Shown: positions 1-6,398 of the stretch, piece after piece
Layout of the letters: the number at the start of each line of letters is the position of its first letter
Position numbering within the stretch: position 1 is the stretch's first letter
Origin: Bryobacterales bacterium
Lineage (GTDB): Bacteria; Cyanobacteriota; Vampirovibrionia; Obscuribacterales; Obscuribacteraceae
Reading direction: 5' to 3'
Length of the DNA stretch: 13,145 bases
Assembly: GCA_903970295.1 (NCBI GenBank)
Contig: CAJCHQ010000681.1
Location: 1-13,145, forward strand
Program-made: the position numbers and the translations under genes
The notes under the pieces: model-generated
The model's input: only the letters and a program-made list of their open reading frames with translations
Databases searched by the model: none
Told to the model about the DNA's origin: nothing

Positions 1-403
1 GATGATAGAGTTCGATTGATCCCTTTTGTTGCCATTGCTCCAGACTTTTTTCACCAAGTACCTCAGGCCATCGTTTGAATAAACCGAAACCCGGCGCCAT
101 CAGAACCAGTGCCCGCAAATTTTCAACGCTAGTGCTTTTGATCGCTGCTAGCAAACCACCCATGCTCGAACCAAAAATTACTAAGGGCCGATTTGATGCG
201 AATTGCGCAATTGCTCGATCCGTCACTGCCAGTTGACTGCTCAGTGTGAGATTCTCGAACGAGGGCTGATTTAAATCTGGGATTGAAACATTGGCACCCA
301 ATTCGGTCAATTTTTCAGCAAAGAATTTTGCTTTGCTCGAAGATGGACCTGACGCAAATCCATGCAAATAAAGACAATTGAAATCGGCGCTAGTCTTTTT
401 CAT
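1..403 (-). CDS. Alpha/beta hydrolase, YqiA/UPF0227-like esterase (partial, C-terminus outside window)
   Basis: Read on the minus strand from an ATG at 403-401, this frame stays open for 134 codons to the window edge. An in-frame TGA four codons upstream makes this ATG the first possible start. The N-terminus reads CLYLHGFASGPSSSKA, which is typical of the small YqiA/YcfP-type esterases. A nucleophile elbow GSSMGG lies at residues 78-83, with Ser80 as the likely nucleophile, followed by LVLMAPGFG. The catalytic Asp and His would lie in the missing part. There is no signal peptide, so the protein should be cytoplasmic. The Shine-Dalgarno is weak. It is transcribed away from the rest of the window and its substrate is unknown. 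The fold is clear; the exact subfamily is less certain. Confidence 0.8.
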   Translation of the reverse strand, partial: MKKTSADFNCLYLHGFASGPSSSKAKFFAEKLTELGANVSIPDLNQPSFENLTLSSQLAVTDRAIAQFASNRPLVIFGSSMGGLLAAIKSTSVENLRALVLMAPGFGLFKRWPEVLGEKSLEQWQQKGSIELYH

Positions 404-877
404 CGATAGGTCTCAAATTGCCCTTAGCTCATTGTCTGATAAGAATGGCACATATTTTGCGCACTCGCTTTTCCCGGACCTTAGCCCCGCGGGTGGTGTT
501 TCTTATTAAAGGCAACGAATTTGCGTTCCATTTATATAGATACAGAAAATCGCAGCCATAATCTGTTCTGGGCTATGTATAGGTAGTCTTGCGGGCGTCT
601 GAGTGGATGCATCCGGATTTTTTGGATGAGCGTAATTCGTTCACAAATTGTCATGTATCGGTAAATTGGTCAAGCCGAATTTTATCGGACTTTCTTAGCG
701 ATATGAGGTTCTTGCCTGATGCAGCCGCGACGAACGCACTAACAGCTGCAAATTTAACACAGTTATAACGCCGATCAGGACGGGATTTAATATGCCTACC
801 ATAGCATGAGTTTTAAGCCCCGGCTGAGAAGCGTTTCATGCTCTCACCAAGGTGATTACTCTACTAGGAGATTTATC
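404..877. other. Divergent gene-poor spacer between hydrolase and small secreted protein
   Basis: About 470 bases lie between two divergent genes, so promoters for both are expected here. I see no convincing gene. Local structure includes a perfect 10-base palindrome GGATGCATCC at 605-614, whose right half can also pair with GGATG at 624-628 across a T-run. There is also a small hairpin at 672-692 (AAG-CCGA / TCGG-A-CTT, with one bulged A). AT-rich patches near 764-769 (TATAAC) and 788-793 (TAATAT) could be -10 boxes for the plus-strand gene, but no well-spaced -35 goes with either. A 38-codon ORF from 445 has no ribosome site and I do not call it. Confidence 0.5.
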
Positions 878-1081
878 ATGCATAAAGCAACCTTAGCAGC
901 AGCCTTAGCAGCAGTGCTCGGCTTGGCTCTCAGCACCTCAGTTCTCGCCGCTGACGACAAAGCCAGCTCGAAAACTGACACGAAGACTGAAAAAACCACC
1001 GAAACTAAAAAAGGTGGAAAGAAGCACGAGAAGAAAGAAACCAAAACTGAAACAACCAAGGATGCAGCGCCTGCTAAATAG
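878..1081 (+). CDS. Small secreted Lys/Thr/Glu-rich protein
   Basis: I choose the ATG at 878 (67 aa) because TAGGAG sits 7 bases upstream and the protein then begins with a signal peptide. An upstream in-frame ATG at 806 would add 24 residues and bury it. Residues 1-24 have a basic start (MHKA), an Ala/Leu core and a signal peptidase I site SVLA before ADD. The mature part is about 43 residues, almost entirely Lys, Thr, Glu, Asp and Ala (KTDTKTEKTTETKK and similar), ending DAAPAK. It has no Cys or aromatic residues and is probably disordered and periplasmic or extracellular. The gene stands alone, convergent with tlyA. The function is unknown. Low-complexity exported proteins of this type are often lineage-specific, so homology evidence is expected to be thin. 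Confidence 0.7.
   Translation: MHKATLAAALAAVLGLALSTSVLAADDKASSKTDTKTEKTTETKKGGKKHEKKETKTETTKDAAPAK
891..914 (+). repeat. Perfect tandem 12-base duplication in signal-peptide core
   Basis: CCTTAGCAGCAG occurs twice back to back (891-902 and 903-914). In frame it encodes LAAA-LAAV, half of the hydrophobic core of the signal peptide. A whole-codon tandem duplication like this can arise by strand slippage and could vary in copy number without breaking the frame. Confidence 0.85.
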
Positions 1082-1140
1082 TCGTTTGATTCCTTGTATT
1101 TGAGCTGCTAATCGCTCTGCATGAGCTGATTCTGCTAATT

Positions 1141-1178
1141 GCGAACCGACTTCCGACATCATGGGGAGTCGGTTTCGC
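1141..1178. terminator. Hairpin between convergent genes
   Basis: GCGAACCGAC (1141-1150) pairs with GTCGGTTTCGC (1168-1178), with one bulged T in the right arm. The stem lies between the stop of the small secreted protein (1081) and the stop of tlyA, and it ends on the first base of the tlyA stop codon. Neither side has a clear T-run, so it may act weakly in both directions or only protect 3' ends. Confidence 0.4.
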
Positions 1179-1996
1179 TATTGAGCAAATTCTTGATGTG
1201 CGGCGGCAACGACTGCTTCGATATCAATTGTATTCGGAGTGGTTTTGGTCTCCAGATGGGCGAGGAATTCAATATTTCCTGCAGGACCTTGCAGCGGCGA
1301 ATTGCTAAGAGCCCGCGGAGAAAGTCCGAGATTTCCCGCTGCAGCCACAACAGACTGGATTGCCTCAACATGGCTGAGCTGCGAATGAACGACTCCGCCC
1401 TTTCCTACTTTTGCACGTCCCACTTCAAATTGCGGCTTAATCAAACAAATAATTTCGGCTCGGTCGCGGTCCATTGATTGCAAACAAGCGGGAAAAATTT
1501 TTGCCAGCGATATGAACGAAACATCAATCACAGCAAGTGTTGCCCATTCTTCGCCTGCTCCGTACAATTTTTCCGGAGTCAAATACCTGGCATTTACTCG
1601 TTCGAAGACGCGTACGCGAGAATCTTGGCGCAATTGCCATTCTAATTGGCCATAACCGACATCTACTGCATAAACCAATCTCGCTTCAGCCTTCAGCAAA
1701 CAATCTGTGAAACCGCCAGTGGAGGCACCGATATCAAGGCAAACACGATCCTTGACGATAATCTGAAAATCTTTGAGAGCCCTTTCCAGCTTGAGTCCAC
1801 CGCGACTGGCAAACTTTTTGGTCGCGAAACTGGCGATCAACTCGACATTAGCTGCTGGCGAAACCGGCATGCCGGGCTTTGTTGCCTTTTGGCCGTTGAC
1901 GAGAACAGCACCATCCATGATGGCAGTGCGAGCGCTCTCTCGGCTGGGCAGCAAACCCTTCTGCACTACTATTAGATCGAGCCTCTCAGCTTTCAC
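1178..1996 (-). CDS. tlyA: TlyA family rRNA (cytidine-2'-O)-methyltransferase
   Basis: This 272-aa protein has the full TlyA/hemolysin-A layout. An S4 RNA-binding domain covers residues 1-60 (RLDLIVVQKGL, then VLVNGQKATKPG). A FtsJ-type SAM methyltransferase domain follows, with the SAM loop DIGASTGGFTD at 88-98. The K-D-K-E catalytic set is visible as K69 (SRGGLKL), D158 (VIDVSF), K187 (LIKPQFE) and E191. Characterised family members 2'-O-methylate cytidines in 16S and/or 23S rRNA and influence capreomycin sensitivity; the old name haemolysin is probably misleading. The start is GTG at 1996, with GGAG eight bases upstream. Length is normal. The gene is monocistronic here, with the tRNA-Ser gene divergent behind it. 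Confidence 0.95.
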   Translation of the reverse strand: MKAERLDLIVVQKGLLPSRESARTAIMDGAVLVNGQKATKPGMPVSPAANVELIASFATKKFASRGGLKLERALKDFQIIVKDRVCLDIGASTGGFTDCLLKAEARLVYAVDVGYGQLEWQLRQDSRVRVFERVNARYLTPEKLYGAGEEWATLAVIDVSFISLAKIFPACLQSMDRDRAEIICLIKPQFEVGRAKVGKGGVVHSQLSHVEAIQSVVAAAGNLGLSPRALSNSPLQGPAGNIEFLAHLETKTTPNTIDIEAVVAAAHQEFAQ

Positions 1997-2054
1997 AGCG
2001 CGAACTCCATTTTCAACCTGACCGGGGTGGCTTGCTCGTTACTCTTTTTTGCAT

Positions 2055-2081
2055 TTGATTTTTTCGCCCACATAGTATGAT
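2055..2081 (+). promoter_or_regulatory. Candidate sigma-70 promoter for the tRNA gene
   Basis: TTGATT at 2055-2060 and TATGAT at 2076-2081 are 15 bases apart (16 if the -35 is taken as TTTGAT at 2054). Initiation would fall near 2088, about 27 bases before the mature tRNA 5' end. The match is reasonable, although the spacing is short. Confidence 0.45.
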
Positions 2082-2114
2082 CATAGGTGGAATAATGCTA
2101 CAGCCAACCTCTGA

Positions 2115-2195
2115 GGAGCAGACCTGGCTGGATGAAGACACCGCCTTGAAAGCGGCTGCCCGAAAGGGTTGGGGGTTCGAGTCCCTCCTGCTCCG
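2115..2195 (+). tRNA. tRNA-Ser(UGA), D-arm irregular
   Basis: The acceptor stem GGAGCAG (2115-2121) pairs perfectly with CTGCTCC (2188-2194), and discriminator G2195 fits serine. The anticodon loop CTTGAAA, closed by CCGC/GCGG, gives anticodon UGA. The long variable arm has stem CCC-GAAA-GGG, as in class II tRNAs. The T-arm is canonical: GGGGG, TTCGAGT, CCCTC with one G-T pair. The D region (ACCTGGCTGGATGAAGACA) cannot form a normal D-stem, and position 8 is A instead of T. Pair 27-43 is also an A-C mismatch. The total of 81 bases is short for tRNA-Ser. CCA is not encoded. It reads UCA, and possibly other UCN codons. It could be a divergent functional tRNA or a decaying copy. Confidence 0.75.
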
Positions 2196-2271
2196 GACTT
2201 TTAGCGAATTTCTTCTCATAGCACTGGCCTAGGTATGCCGTCGCCTCGCCTGTCTGGATTCACTTGGCAAA

Positions 2272-3636
2272 ATGCAAATCAGAGTGGGATTAACGAATAG
2301 CTCACTGACCGATCTCAAACATTCGAGTTTGAAGATTTTGTGCGAGTCGGCTTGCCGGTTATCGGGCCAGCCAGGATCGCAAGCGATCAAGATGCACCAC
2401 CAACAAGTACAGGGCTCTCTGCCGGCAGGAACTACTGTGCAAGTCTCAGCGAAGTCCGGCTATTTAACTCTCAGTGGCTTCGCCCTGCAAAGCTTTTGGG
2501 GTGCTCCTGTTGGCGAAAAAGCCATAGCCTCATTGGAGATAGAAGCCATCAATGGGGATGGTCAGTTCGCTCTGGAAAATCTTGCCAGACAAAACGGCAA
2601 AGGCAGTTCGGCGCCTAAATACGTGGGCAAGCTGCAGATTTTTGCCGAGGGCAACAGCGTTAAGATCAATCTGCTTTGCACGCTGGAAGATTACGTCAAA
2701 GGCGTTTTGGCATCTGAAGTGCCGGAAAGCTATCACCTCGAAGCTGTGAAAGCGCAAGCCGTGGCCGCTCGCACCTATGGTCTGCATCCGCGCATCGATC
2801 ACAGTGCTGATCACTGCGATGTCTGCGATTCTTATCTCTGTTGCCAATATTTTGCCGGCAGCAATCTGAGGCTTGCTGGTCATTACGTAAGAGCGATCAG
2901 TGAAACAAAGAATCAGATCCTTACCTGGCAAGGCCAGCCAATTCTCGCTTTGTTTAGCTCTTGCGCTGGCGGACACACCGAAGATTACAGCAATTGTTTT
3001 TCCGATCCCGTCACCAATAAATTTCCCGGTACGGCAATTCCATATTTGAAAGGAGTGGCTGAGGGAGACTTGCCAGACGGAAGAGAAAAGATTGTTTCAG
3101 AAGCGGAATTGCGTCAAATTTGGCATGCCACCACGATCTCGACTTGCGACGCCTGGTCCGGCCAATTTCGCTGGCACGTGATCATGCCTGCTGACGCTCT
3201 GGAAGCGGAGATGCATCACAATGTCGAAACAATGCTTGCTGATCCGCAATATGCACCATTTATGGTGGCACCTCCTGCCGCTAAATTTGGCCATATTTCT
3301 GAGTTCAAAGTCGGTCAGAGAGGCGTTTCTGGTGTGGCCATGGATTTGCAGATCGCCACCTCGACCGGAGTTTGGACTATAAAAAAAGAACTGGTGATCC
3401 GCAGCCTCTTCAAAAACTCGGAACTAAAGCTTGCCCGCTTGAAGAGCGCTAGATTTTTTCTCGAACACGAGAAAGACAATCTCGGTTTGCTATCGCAAGT
3501 GAAGATTTACGGCTTAGGCTGGGGACATGGTGTGGGTATGCAGCAAACCGGCGCCCAGGGACTGGCTCGAAATGGACAAAGTTACAAGCAGATTCTGGCT
3601 CATTATTTTCAGGGCGCCCAGGTTGCCAATGCCTGA
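2272..3636 (+). CDS. SpoIID/LytB-domain protein (putative peptidoglycan lytic enzyme)
   Basis: The 454-aa product carries a complete SpoIID/LytB domain. The motif LEDYVKGVLASEVPESY spans residues 138-154, and Glu149 aligns with the catalytic glutamate of sporulation SpoIID. AVKAQAVAARTY follows. A Cys/His cluster at 177-191 (H177, H181, C182, C185, C190, C191) matches the zinc-binding region. FSSCAGGHTEDYS follows, and the domain ends with GLGWGHGVGMQQ from residue 414. SpoIID cleaves denuded glycan strands; LytB relatives stimulate amidases. The N-terminal IRVGL is the usual entry into this fold, so little is missing. However, no signal peptide or membrane segment is visible, and no in-frame ATG, GTG or TTG lies between 2272 and the stop at 2230. 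No Shine-Dalgarno is obvious. It has no close partner gene. Confidence 0.85.
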   Translation: MQIRVGLTNSSLTDLKHSSLKILCESACRLSGQPGSQAIKMHHQQVQGSLPAGTTVQVSAKSGYLTLSGFALQSFWGAPVGEKAIASLEIEAINGDGQFALENLARQNGKGSSAPKYVGKLQIFAEGNSVKINLLCTLEDYVKGVLASEVPESYHLEAVKAQAVAARTYGLHPRIDHSADHCDVCDSYLCCQYFAGSNLRLAGHYVRAISETKNQILTWQGQPILALFSSCAGGHTEDYSNCFSDPVTNKFPGTAIPYLKGVAEGDLPDGREKIVSEAELRQIWHATTISTCDAWSGQFRWHVIMPADALEAEMHHNVETMLADPQYAPFMVAPPAAKFGHISEFKVGQRGVSGVAMDLQIATSTGVWTIKKELVIRSLFKNSELKLARLKSARFFLEHEKDNLGLLSQVKIYGLGWGHGVGMQQTGAQGLARNGQSYKQILAHYFQGAQVANA

Positions 3637-3717
3637 CGGCTGCACTCTCAACGAGGTCTTCGCCAGCTCTGAGCAGAAGGTTAACTTGATTCCCAACAAA
3701 GCCGGTACGGGGTGCTT

Positions 3718-3723
3718 TATAAT
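3718..3723 (+). promoter_or_regulatory. Candidate -10 box upstream of lipoprotein pair
   Basis: A perfect TATAAT lies 29 bases before the ATG at 3753. No good -35 sits 16-18 bases upstream; the nearest TTGATT, at 3686-3691, is 26 bases away. A strong ribosome site GGAAGGA (3741-3747) follows. The 116-base gap after the SpoIID gene, together with this box, suggests that the two lipoproteins form their own transcript. Confidence 0.4.
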
Positions 3724-3752
3724 CGATTCTGTCAAGGTCTGGAAGGAAATAT

Positions 3753-4373
3753 ATGCAAGTATCTTCGCTCGTCACTGGAGTCTCTCATTCTAGACATACG
3801 CTAGTGGCTGCAGTCGCTCTGGTTGTAGTGCTCAGCAGTTGCAGCAAATTGACAACCAAGCCCTGGACGGAGTCTTTAGACGCCGCCCGCTCAGAAGAGA
3901 AAGCCGGTGACAAAGACAAGGCTGAAGATGATTTTCAAAAGGCCTCTGCGGCAGCAGAAGCAAAATTTGGACATTACAGCAATCAAGTAGCAACCTGTAC
4001 ATTCGAGCTCGCTGACATGTACAAGAGTACGCAAGATTACCGCAAGGCGAAAAAGGCGTTGCTCGACCTGAACGAGATTTATGCCAAGTTGAGTCCGAAC
4101 TCGGATCAAGCTGAACAAGCCAAAAAAGACCTGATTTTCGTCAAAAAGAAGATTCACAAATATCACCTCGAGCCACCTGAAGCAACGGCTAAGGACAAGG
4201 AAAAAGACGCTACTAAGGAGTCGGACGCTAGTAAAGAAAAAGACGCTAGCAGCGTGAAAGAAAACCAAGACAAAAATGCAGCCGAGAAATCGGATAAGGA
4301 CTCTACCAGTAAAGAATCTAGTAAAGATGCAGCTGCCAGAGAAGAAGCGCCCGCTGCAGAAAAAGGTAAATAA
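3753..4373 (+). CDS. TPR-like lipoprotein with charged repetitive tail
   Basis: The protein has 206 aa. A hydrophobic stretch, LVAAVALVVVLSSC, ends in a lipobox with Cys30 as the lipidated residue, so a membrane-anchored lipoprotein is expected. Residues 38-110 contain helical repeats with TPR character (LDAARSEEKAGDKDKAEDDFQKA, then ATCTFELADMYKSTQDYRKAKKAL). From about residue 144 the chain is a hydrophilic Lys/Asp/Glu/Ser/Ala tail with repeated KEKDAS-type units, which probably reaches away from the membrane as a disordered spacer. The ATG has GGAAGGA six bases upstream. It is followed after two bases by a second TPR lipoprotein, so the two probably act together. The role is unknown; scaffold or envelope-assembly functions are typical for such proteins but are only inferred here. 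Confidence 0.8.
   Translation: MQVSSLVTGVSHSRHTLVAAVALVVVLSSCSKLTTKPWTESLDAARSEEKAGDKDKAEDDFQKASAAAEAKFGHYSNQVATCTFELADMYKSTQDYRKAKKALLDLNEIYAKLSPNSDQAEQAKKDLIFVKKKIHKYHLEPPEATAKDKEKDATKESDASKEKDASSVKENQDKNAAEKSDKDSTSKESSKDAAAREEAPAAEKGK
4200..4248 (+). repeat. In-frame direct repeat in lipoprotein tail
   Basis: GAAAAAGACGCTA occurs at 4200-4212 and again at 4236-4248, exactly 36 bases (12 codons) apart. It encodes EKDATKESDASK then EKDAS. A degenerate GGACGCTAGTAAAG lies between the two copies. The tail therefore seems to have grown by whole-codon duplication. Confidence 0.75.
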
Positions 4374-4375
4374 CT

Positions 4376-4903
4376 TTGAAATCTGTACAGGGGTTTGCGA
4401 AACTCCGATTTATTCTCGTTTTGTTCATTGCTGTCCAGTCCTTGACCGGATGCATATGGCATGAATACATGTCACCTCAAGACATCAAAGAGTATTGGGA
4501 ACCGGCGCCCGCCACATACGATGAAGCGATGCTCAAAGGCAATAAGGCGATGAGCGAGAATAAAATCGATAAAGCTCTCGACTTTTACAAGTTGGCGGCC
4601 CAATTGGTCGAAGATCAATATGGCCCGGATGATGCGCGTATCGCAAACGCCTTAGAACTGGCAGGCACTCTTCTCAGAGACCGGGGCAAATATGCCGAGG
4701 CCGAAGAACAATATGCAAAAGCTTATGAAGTTCTCAAGAAAACCGCACGGCCCAATTCGCCCCAACTGCTGGCACTGAGCAAGAACTATGCGATAGTTCT
4801 TGTGCATAATTTCAAACTCGAAGAAGCGAAAAAGGTCTATCCTCAGATTGGCACTGCAGCAGCTAAGAGTGGATCTCCGTCTGGCAGAAAGAAGCATCGG
4901 TAA
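4376..4903 (+). CDS. TPR lipoprotein
   Basis: The protein has 175 aa and starts at a TTG (4376), two bases after the stop of the preceding lipoprotein gene, with AAAGG about nine bases upstream inside that gene. The N-terminus is basic then hydrophobic, ending in the lipobox SLTGC (Cys26). Residues 48-160 form tetratricopeptide repeats: YDEAMLKGNKAMSENKIDKALDFYKLAAQL, then a classic unit around LAGTLLRDRGKYAEAEEQYAKAYEVL, then a third around LSKNYAIVLVHNFKLEEAKKVY. The C-terminus is short and basic (SGRKKHR). TTG initiation immediately behind the partner gene suggests translational coupling and roughly matched output. TPRs bind other proteins, so an envelope scaffold is plausible, but no specific function can be assigned. 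Confidence 0.85.
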   Translation: MKSVQGFAKLRFILVLFIAVQSLTGCIWHEYMSPQDIKEYWEPAPATYDEAMLKGNKAMSENKIDKALDFYKLAAQLVEDQYGPDDARIANALELAGTLLRDRGKYAEAEEQYAKAYEVLKKTARPNSPQLLALSKNYAIVLVHNFKLEEAKKVYPQIGTAAAKSGSPSGRKKHR

Positions 4904-4986
4904 TCCGAGCGGTCACTGAGACGACCGAAATCGCTTTGGCAATTGCGGCGGCAGGCATTGGTTGTCTTCTTGACGTGGAGAAAAAA

Positions 4987-5463
4987 ATGGAAGTGTTGAA
5001 AATGAAAGTAAAGCGGCTGCCGCACTGTCAGGCGCTGCCGACTTATGCCAGTAAAGGAGCAGCTGGTCTCGATTTGTGTTGCGCTTTGACTGAGCCGCAC
5101 ACTCTAGCTGGACAAGCCCGAATGCGCATACCAACCGGTTTGATTATCGCCGTGCCTGAGGGTTACGAAGGTCAAGTCGTGCCCAGATCCGGTCTCGCCG
5201 ACCGAGCTGGAATCAGTCTCACTAATTGCGTAGGCACTATTGATTCTGATTACCGCGGTGAAGTGCAGGTCTTGATCATCAATCACAGCGATCAAGACTA
5301 TACCTTTCAACCAGGTGAAAGAATAGCTCAACTAGTGCTTGTGCCGATTCCCCGAGTGGAAGTGGAAGAGGTAGACGAACTATCGGCAGCAGATACTGAG
5401 CGCGGAACCGGCGGTTTTGGTTCAACAGGTAGATTGTTTGCGACAAAAGCGGCACAAGTATAA
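4987..5463 (+). CDS. dut: Deoxyuridine 5'-triphosphate nucleotidohydrolase (dUTPase)
   Basis: The enzyme hydrolyses dUTP to dUMP and pyrophosphate, keeping uracil out of DNA and supplying dUMP for thymidylate synthesis. I place the start at ATG 4987 (158 aa) because GGAG lies six bases before it. An upstream TTG at 4936 gives a non-homologous extension, and a second ATG at 5002 is possible. All five trimeric dUTPase motifs are present: AAGLDL (25-30), PRSGLA (66-71), GTIDSDYRGE (83-92, with the catalytic Asp), GERIAQLV (110-117) and the flexible C-terminal loop RGTGGFGSTG (139-148), which closes over the active site. Length is normal. It lies 83 bases after the lipoprotein gene and 62 before dapB, so co-transcription with dapB is possible. 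Confidence 0.96.
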   Translation: MEVLKMKVKRLPHCQALPTYASKGAAGLDLCCALTEPHTLAGQARMRIPTGLIIAVPEGYEGQVVPRSGLADRAGISLTNCVGTIDSDYRGEVQVLIINHSDQDYTFQPGERIAQLVLVPIPRVEVEEVDELSAADTERGTGGFGSTGRLFATKAAQV

Positions 5464-5525
5464 AGCCCAGCTGCAAGCATCAGCCCTTGAGGAACGAAGC
5501 CAGTGATCGATGGAAGGAATGAGAA

Positions 5526-6344
5526 ATGAAGACGGTGGTCGTAGCCGGTATTGCCGGACGGATGGGACGCGCCAGCGCTAAAGCAATTTTGGCGGATGCG
5601 GAATTGTCTTTGACTGGTGGTTTCGATCAGGCTGGCAATACTTTGGTCGGTCAGGATCTAGGCGTCCTCACCGCAACCGGCGATGACAAGACTGGTATAC
5701 TTGTCAGCAACGATTTTGAAGCCTGTGTGGCTGGGAAGGTACCGGATTTGCTTCTGGACTTCACCAGGGCCGACGCTGCTTTTGCCAACGCTCGTTTCGC
5801 GCTCGAGCACGGTATTGCTCCGGTGATTGGTACATCAGGTCTGCAAAACGAACAAATCGAGGAGCTGAAAACAATTAGCCGAAAACAAAAAACTCCCGGC
5901 CTGGTGGTGCCAAACTTCTCAGTTGGCGCTGTTTTGATGATGGAATTTGCCAGGCAAGCCGCGCAAATGTTCGGGGATACCGAGATCGTGGAAATGCATC
6001 ACACTGCCAAGATTGATGCGCCTTCGGGTACTGCCGTGCATACTCTGAACAAAATGGCCGCATCCGGACATAAATTCAATCCGGAGAGAGTCGCTGAAAA
6101 AGAGTTGATGCCGGGGGCTCGAGGAGCCCTGGCCGATTCTGGAATTCGCGTGCACTCTTTGCGTTTACCAGGCTTGATTTCGCATCAGCAAGTGCTTTTT
6201 GGTGGTCCTGGTGAGCTTTTGACTATTACTCACGACAGTTTCAACACTGAATGTTTCATCAAAGGCATACTGCTAGCACTGCATTCAGTGCGCTCATTGA
6301 GCGGGTTCCTGGTTGGGCTGGACAATGTCCTGCCTGATTTTTAG
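5526..6344 (+). CDS. dapB: 4-hydroxy-tetrahydrodipicolinate reductase
   Basis: DapB reduces 4-hydroxy-tetrahydrodipicolinate with NAD(P)H to tetrahydrodipicolinate, the second step of the lysine/diaminopimelate branch. The 272-aa protein begins with the nucleotide-binding loop GIAGRMG (8-14) and has the conserved IGTSG (101-105). The substrate signature EMHHTAKIDAPSGTA (156-170) carries the His158/His159 pair and Lys162. FGGPGELLTITHDS appears in the C-terminal part. Start ATG 5526 follows GGAATGAG. The reaction product feeds meso-diaminopimelate for peptidoglycan. dapA follows 54 bases downstream, so two consecutive pathway enzymes are neighbours, although in the reverse of reaction order. 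I see no feedback or leader element. Confidence 0.96.
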   Translation: MKTVVVAGIAGRMGRASAKAILADAELSLTGGFDQAGNTLVGQDLGVLTATGDDKTGILVSNDFEACVAGKVPDLLLDFTRADAAFANARFALEHGIAPVIGTSGLQNEQIEELKTISRKQKTPGLVVPNFSVGAVLMMEFARQAAQMFGDTEIVEMHHTAKIDAPSGTAVHTLNKMAASGHKFNPERVAEKELMPGARGALADSGIRVHSLRLPGLISHQQVLFGGPGELLTITHDSFNTECFIKGILLALHSVRSLSGFLVGLDNVLPDF

Positions 6345-6398
6345 GAGTGCACCCACTTGCATCACCATGCGCCAAGATAGAAGAGGAAAAAATAGATT

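Noticed and set aside
445..561. 38-codon ORF in the divergent spacer
   Set aside because: No Shine-Dalgarno, no recognisable sequence and an Arg-rich composition typical of chance frames.
806..877. Longer N-terminus for the small secreted protein (start at 806)
   Set aside because: There is no ribosome site there, and it would place 24 polar residues before a perfect signal peptide.
1139..1477. 112-codon plus-strand ORF opposite tlyA
   Set aside because: It is a shadow of the tlyA coding strand, which has clear catalytic motifs in its own frame; the shadow protein has no domain character.
2115..2195. tRNA-Sec instead of tRNA-Ser, suggested by selU in the window
   Set aside because: The anticodon loop reads CTTGAAA (UGA), not the TCA anticodon of tRNA-Sec, and the long D-stem typical of tRNA-Sec is absent.
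2013..2219. Minus-strand ORF containing RRDSNPQP
   Set aside because: It is the antisense translation of the tRNA-Ser gene, a familiar artefact in protein databases.
3891..4462. Minus-strand ORFs rich in Phe, Leu and Ser opposite the lipoprotein gene
   Set aside because: They are antisense readings of the Lys/Glu-rich tail, which always yield Phe/Leu/Ser-rich frames.
4910..4927. Small hairpin CGGTC/GACCG between the lipoprotein gene and dut
   Set aside because: Only five pairs and no T-run, too weak to call a terminator.
4936..4986. Longer N-terminus for dUTPase (TTG at 4936)
   Set aside because: The extra residues do not belong to the family, and a GGAG site six bases before ATG 4987 explains the start better.
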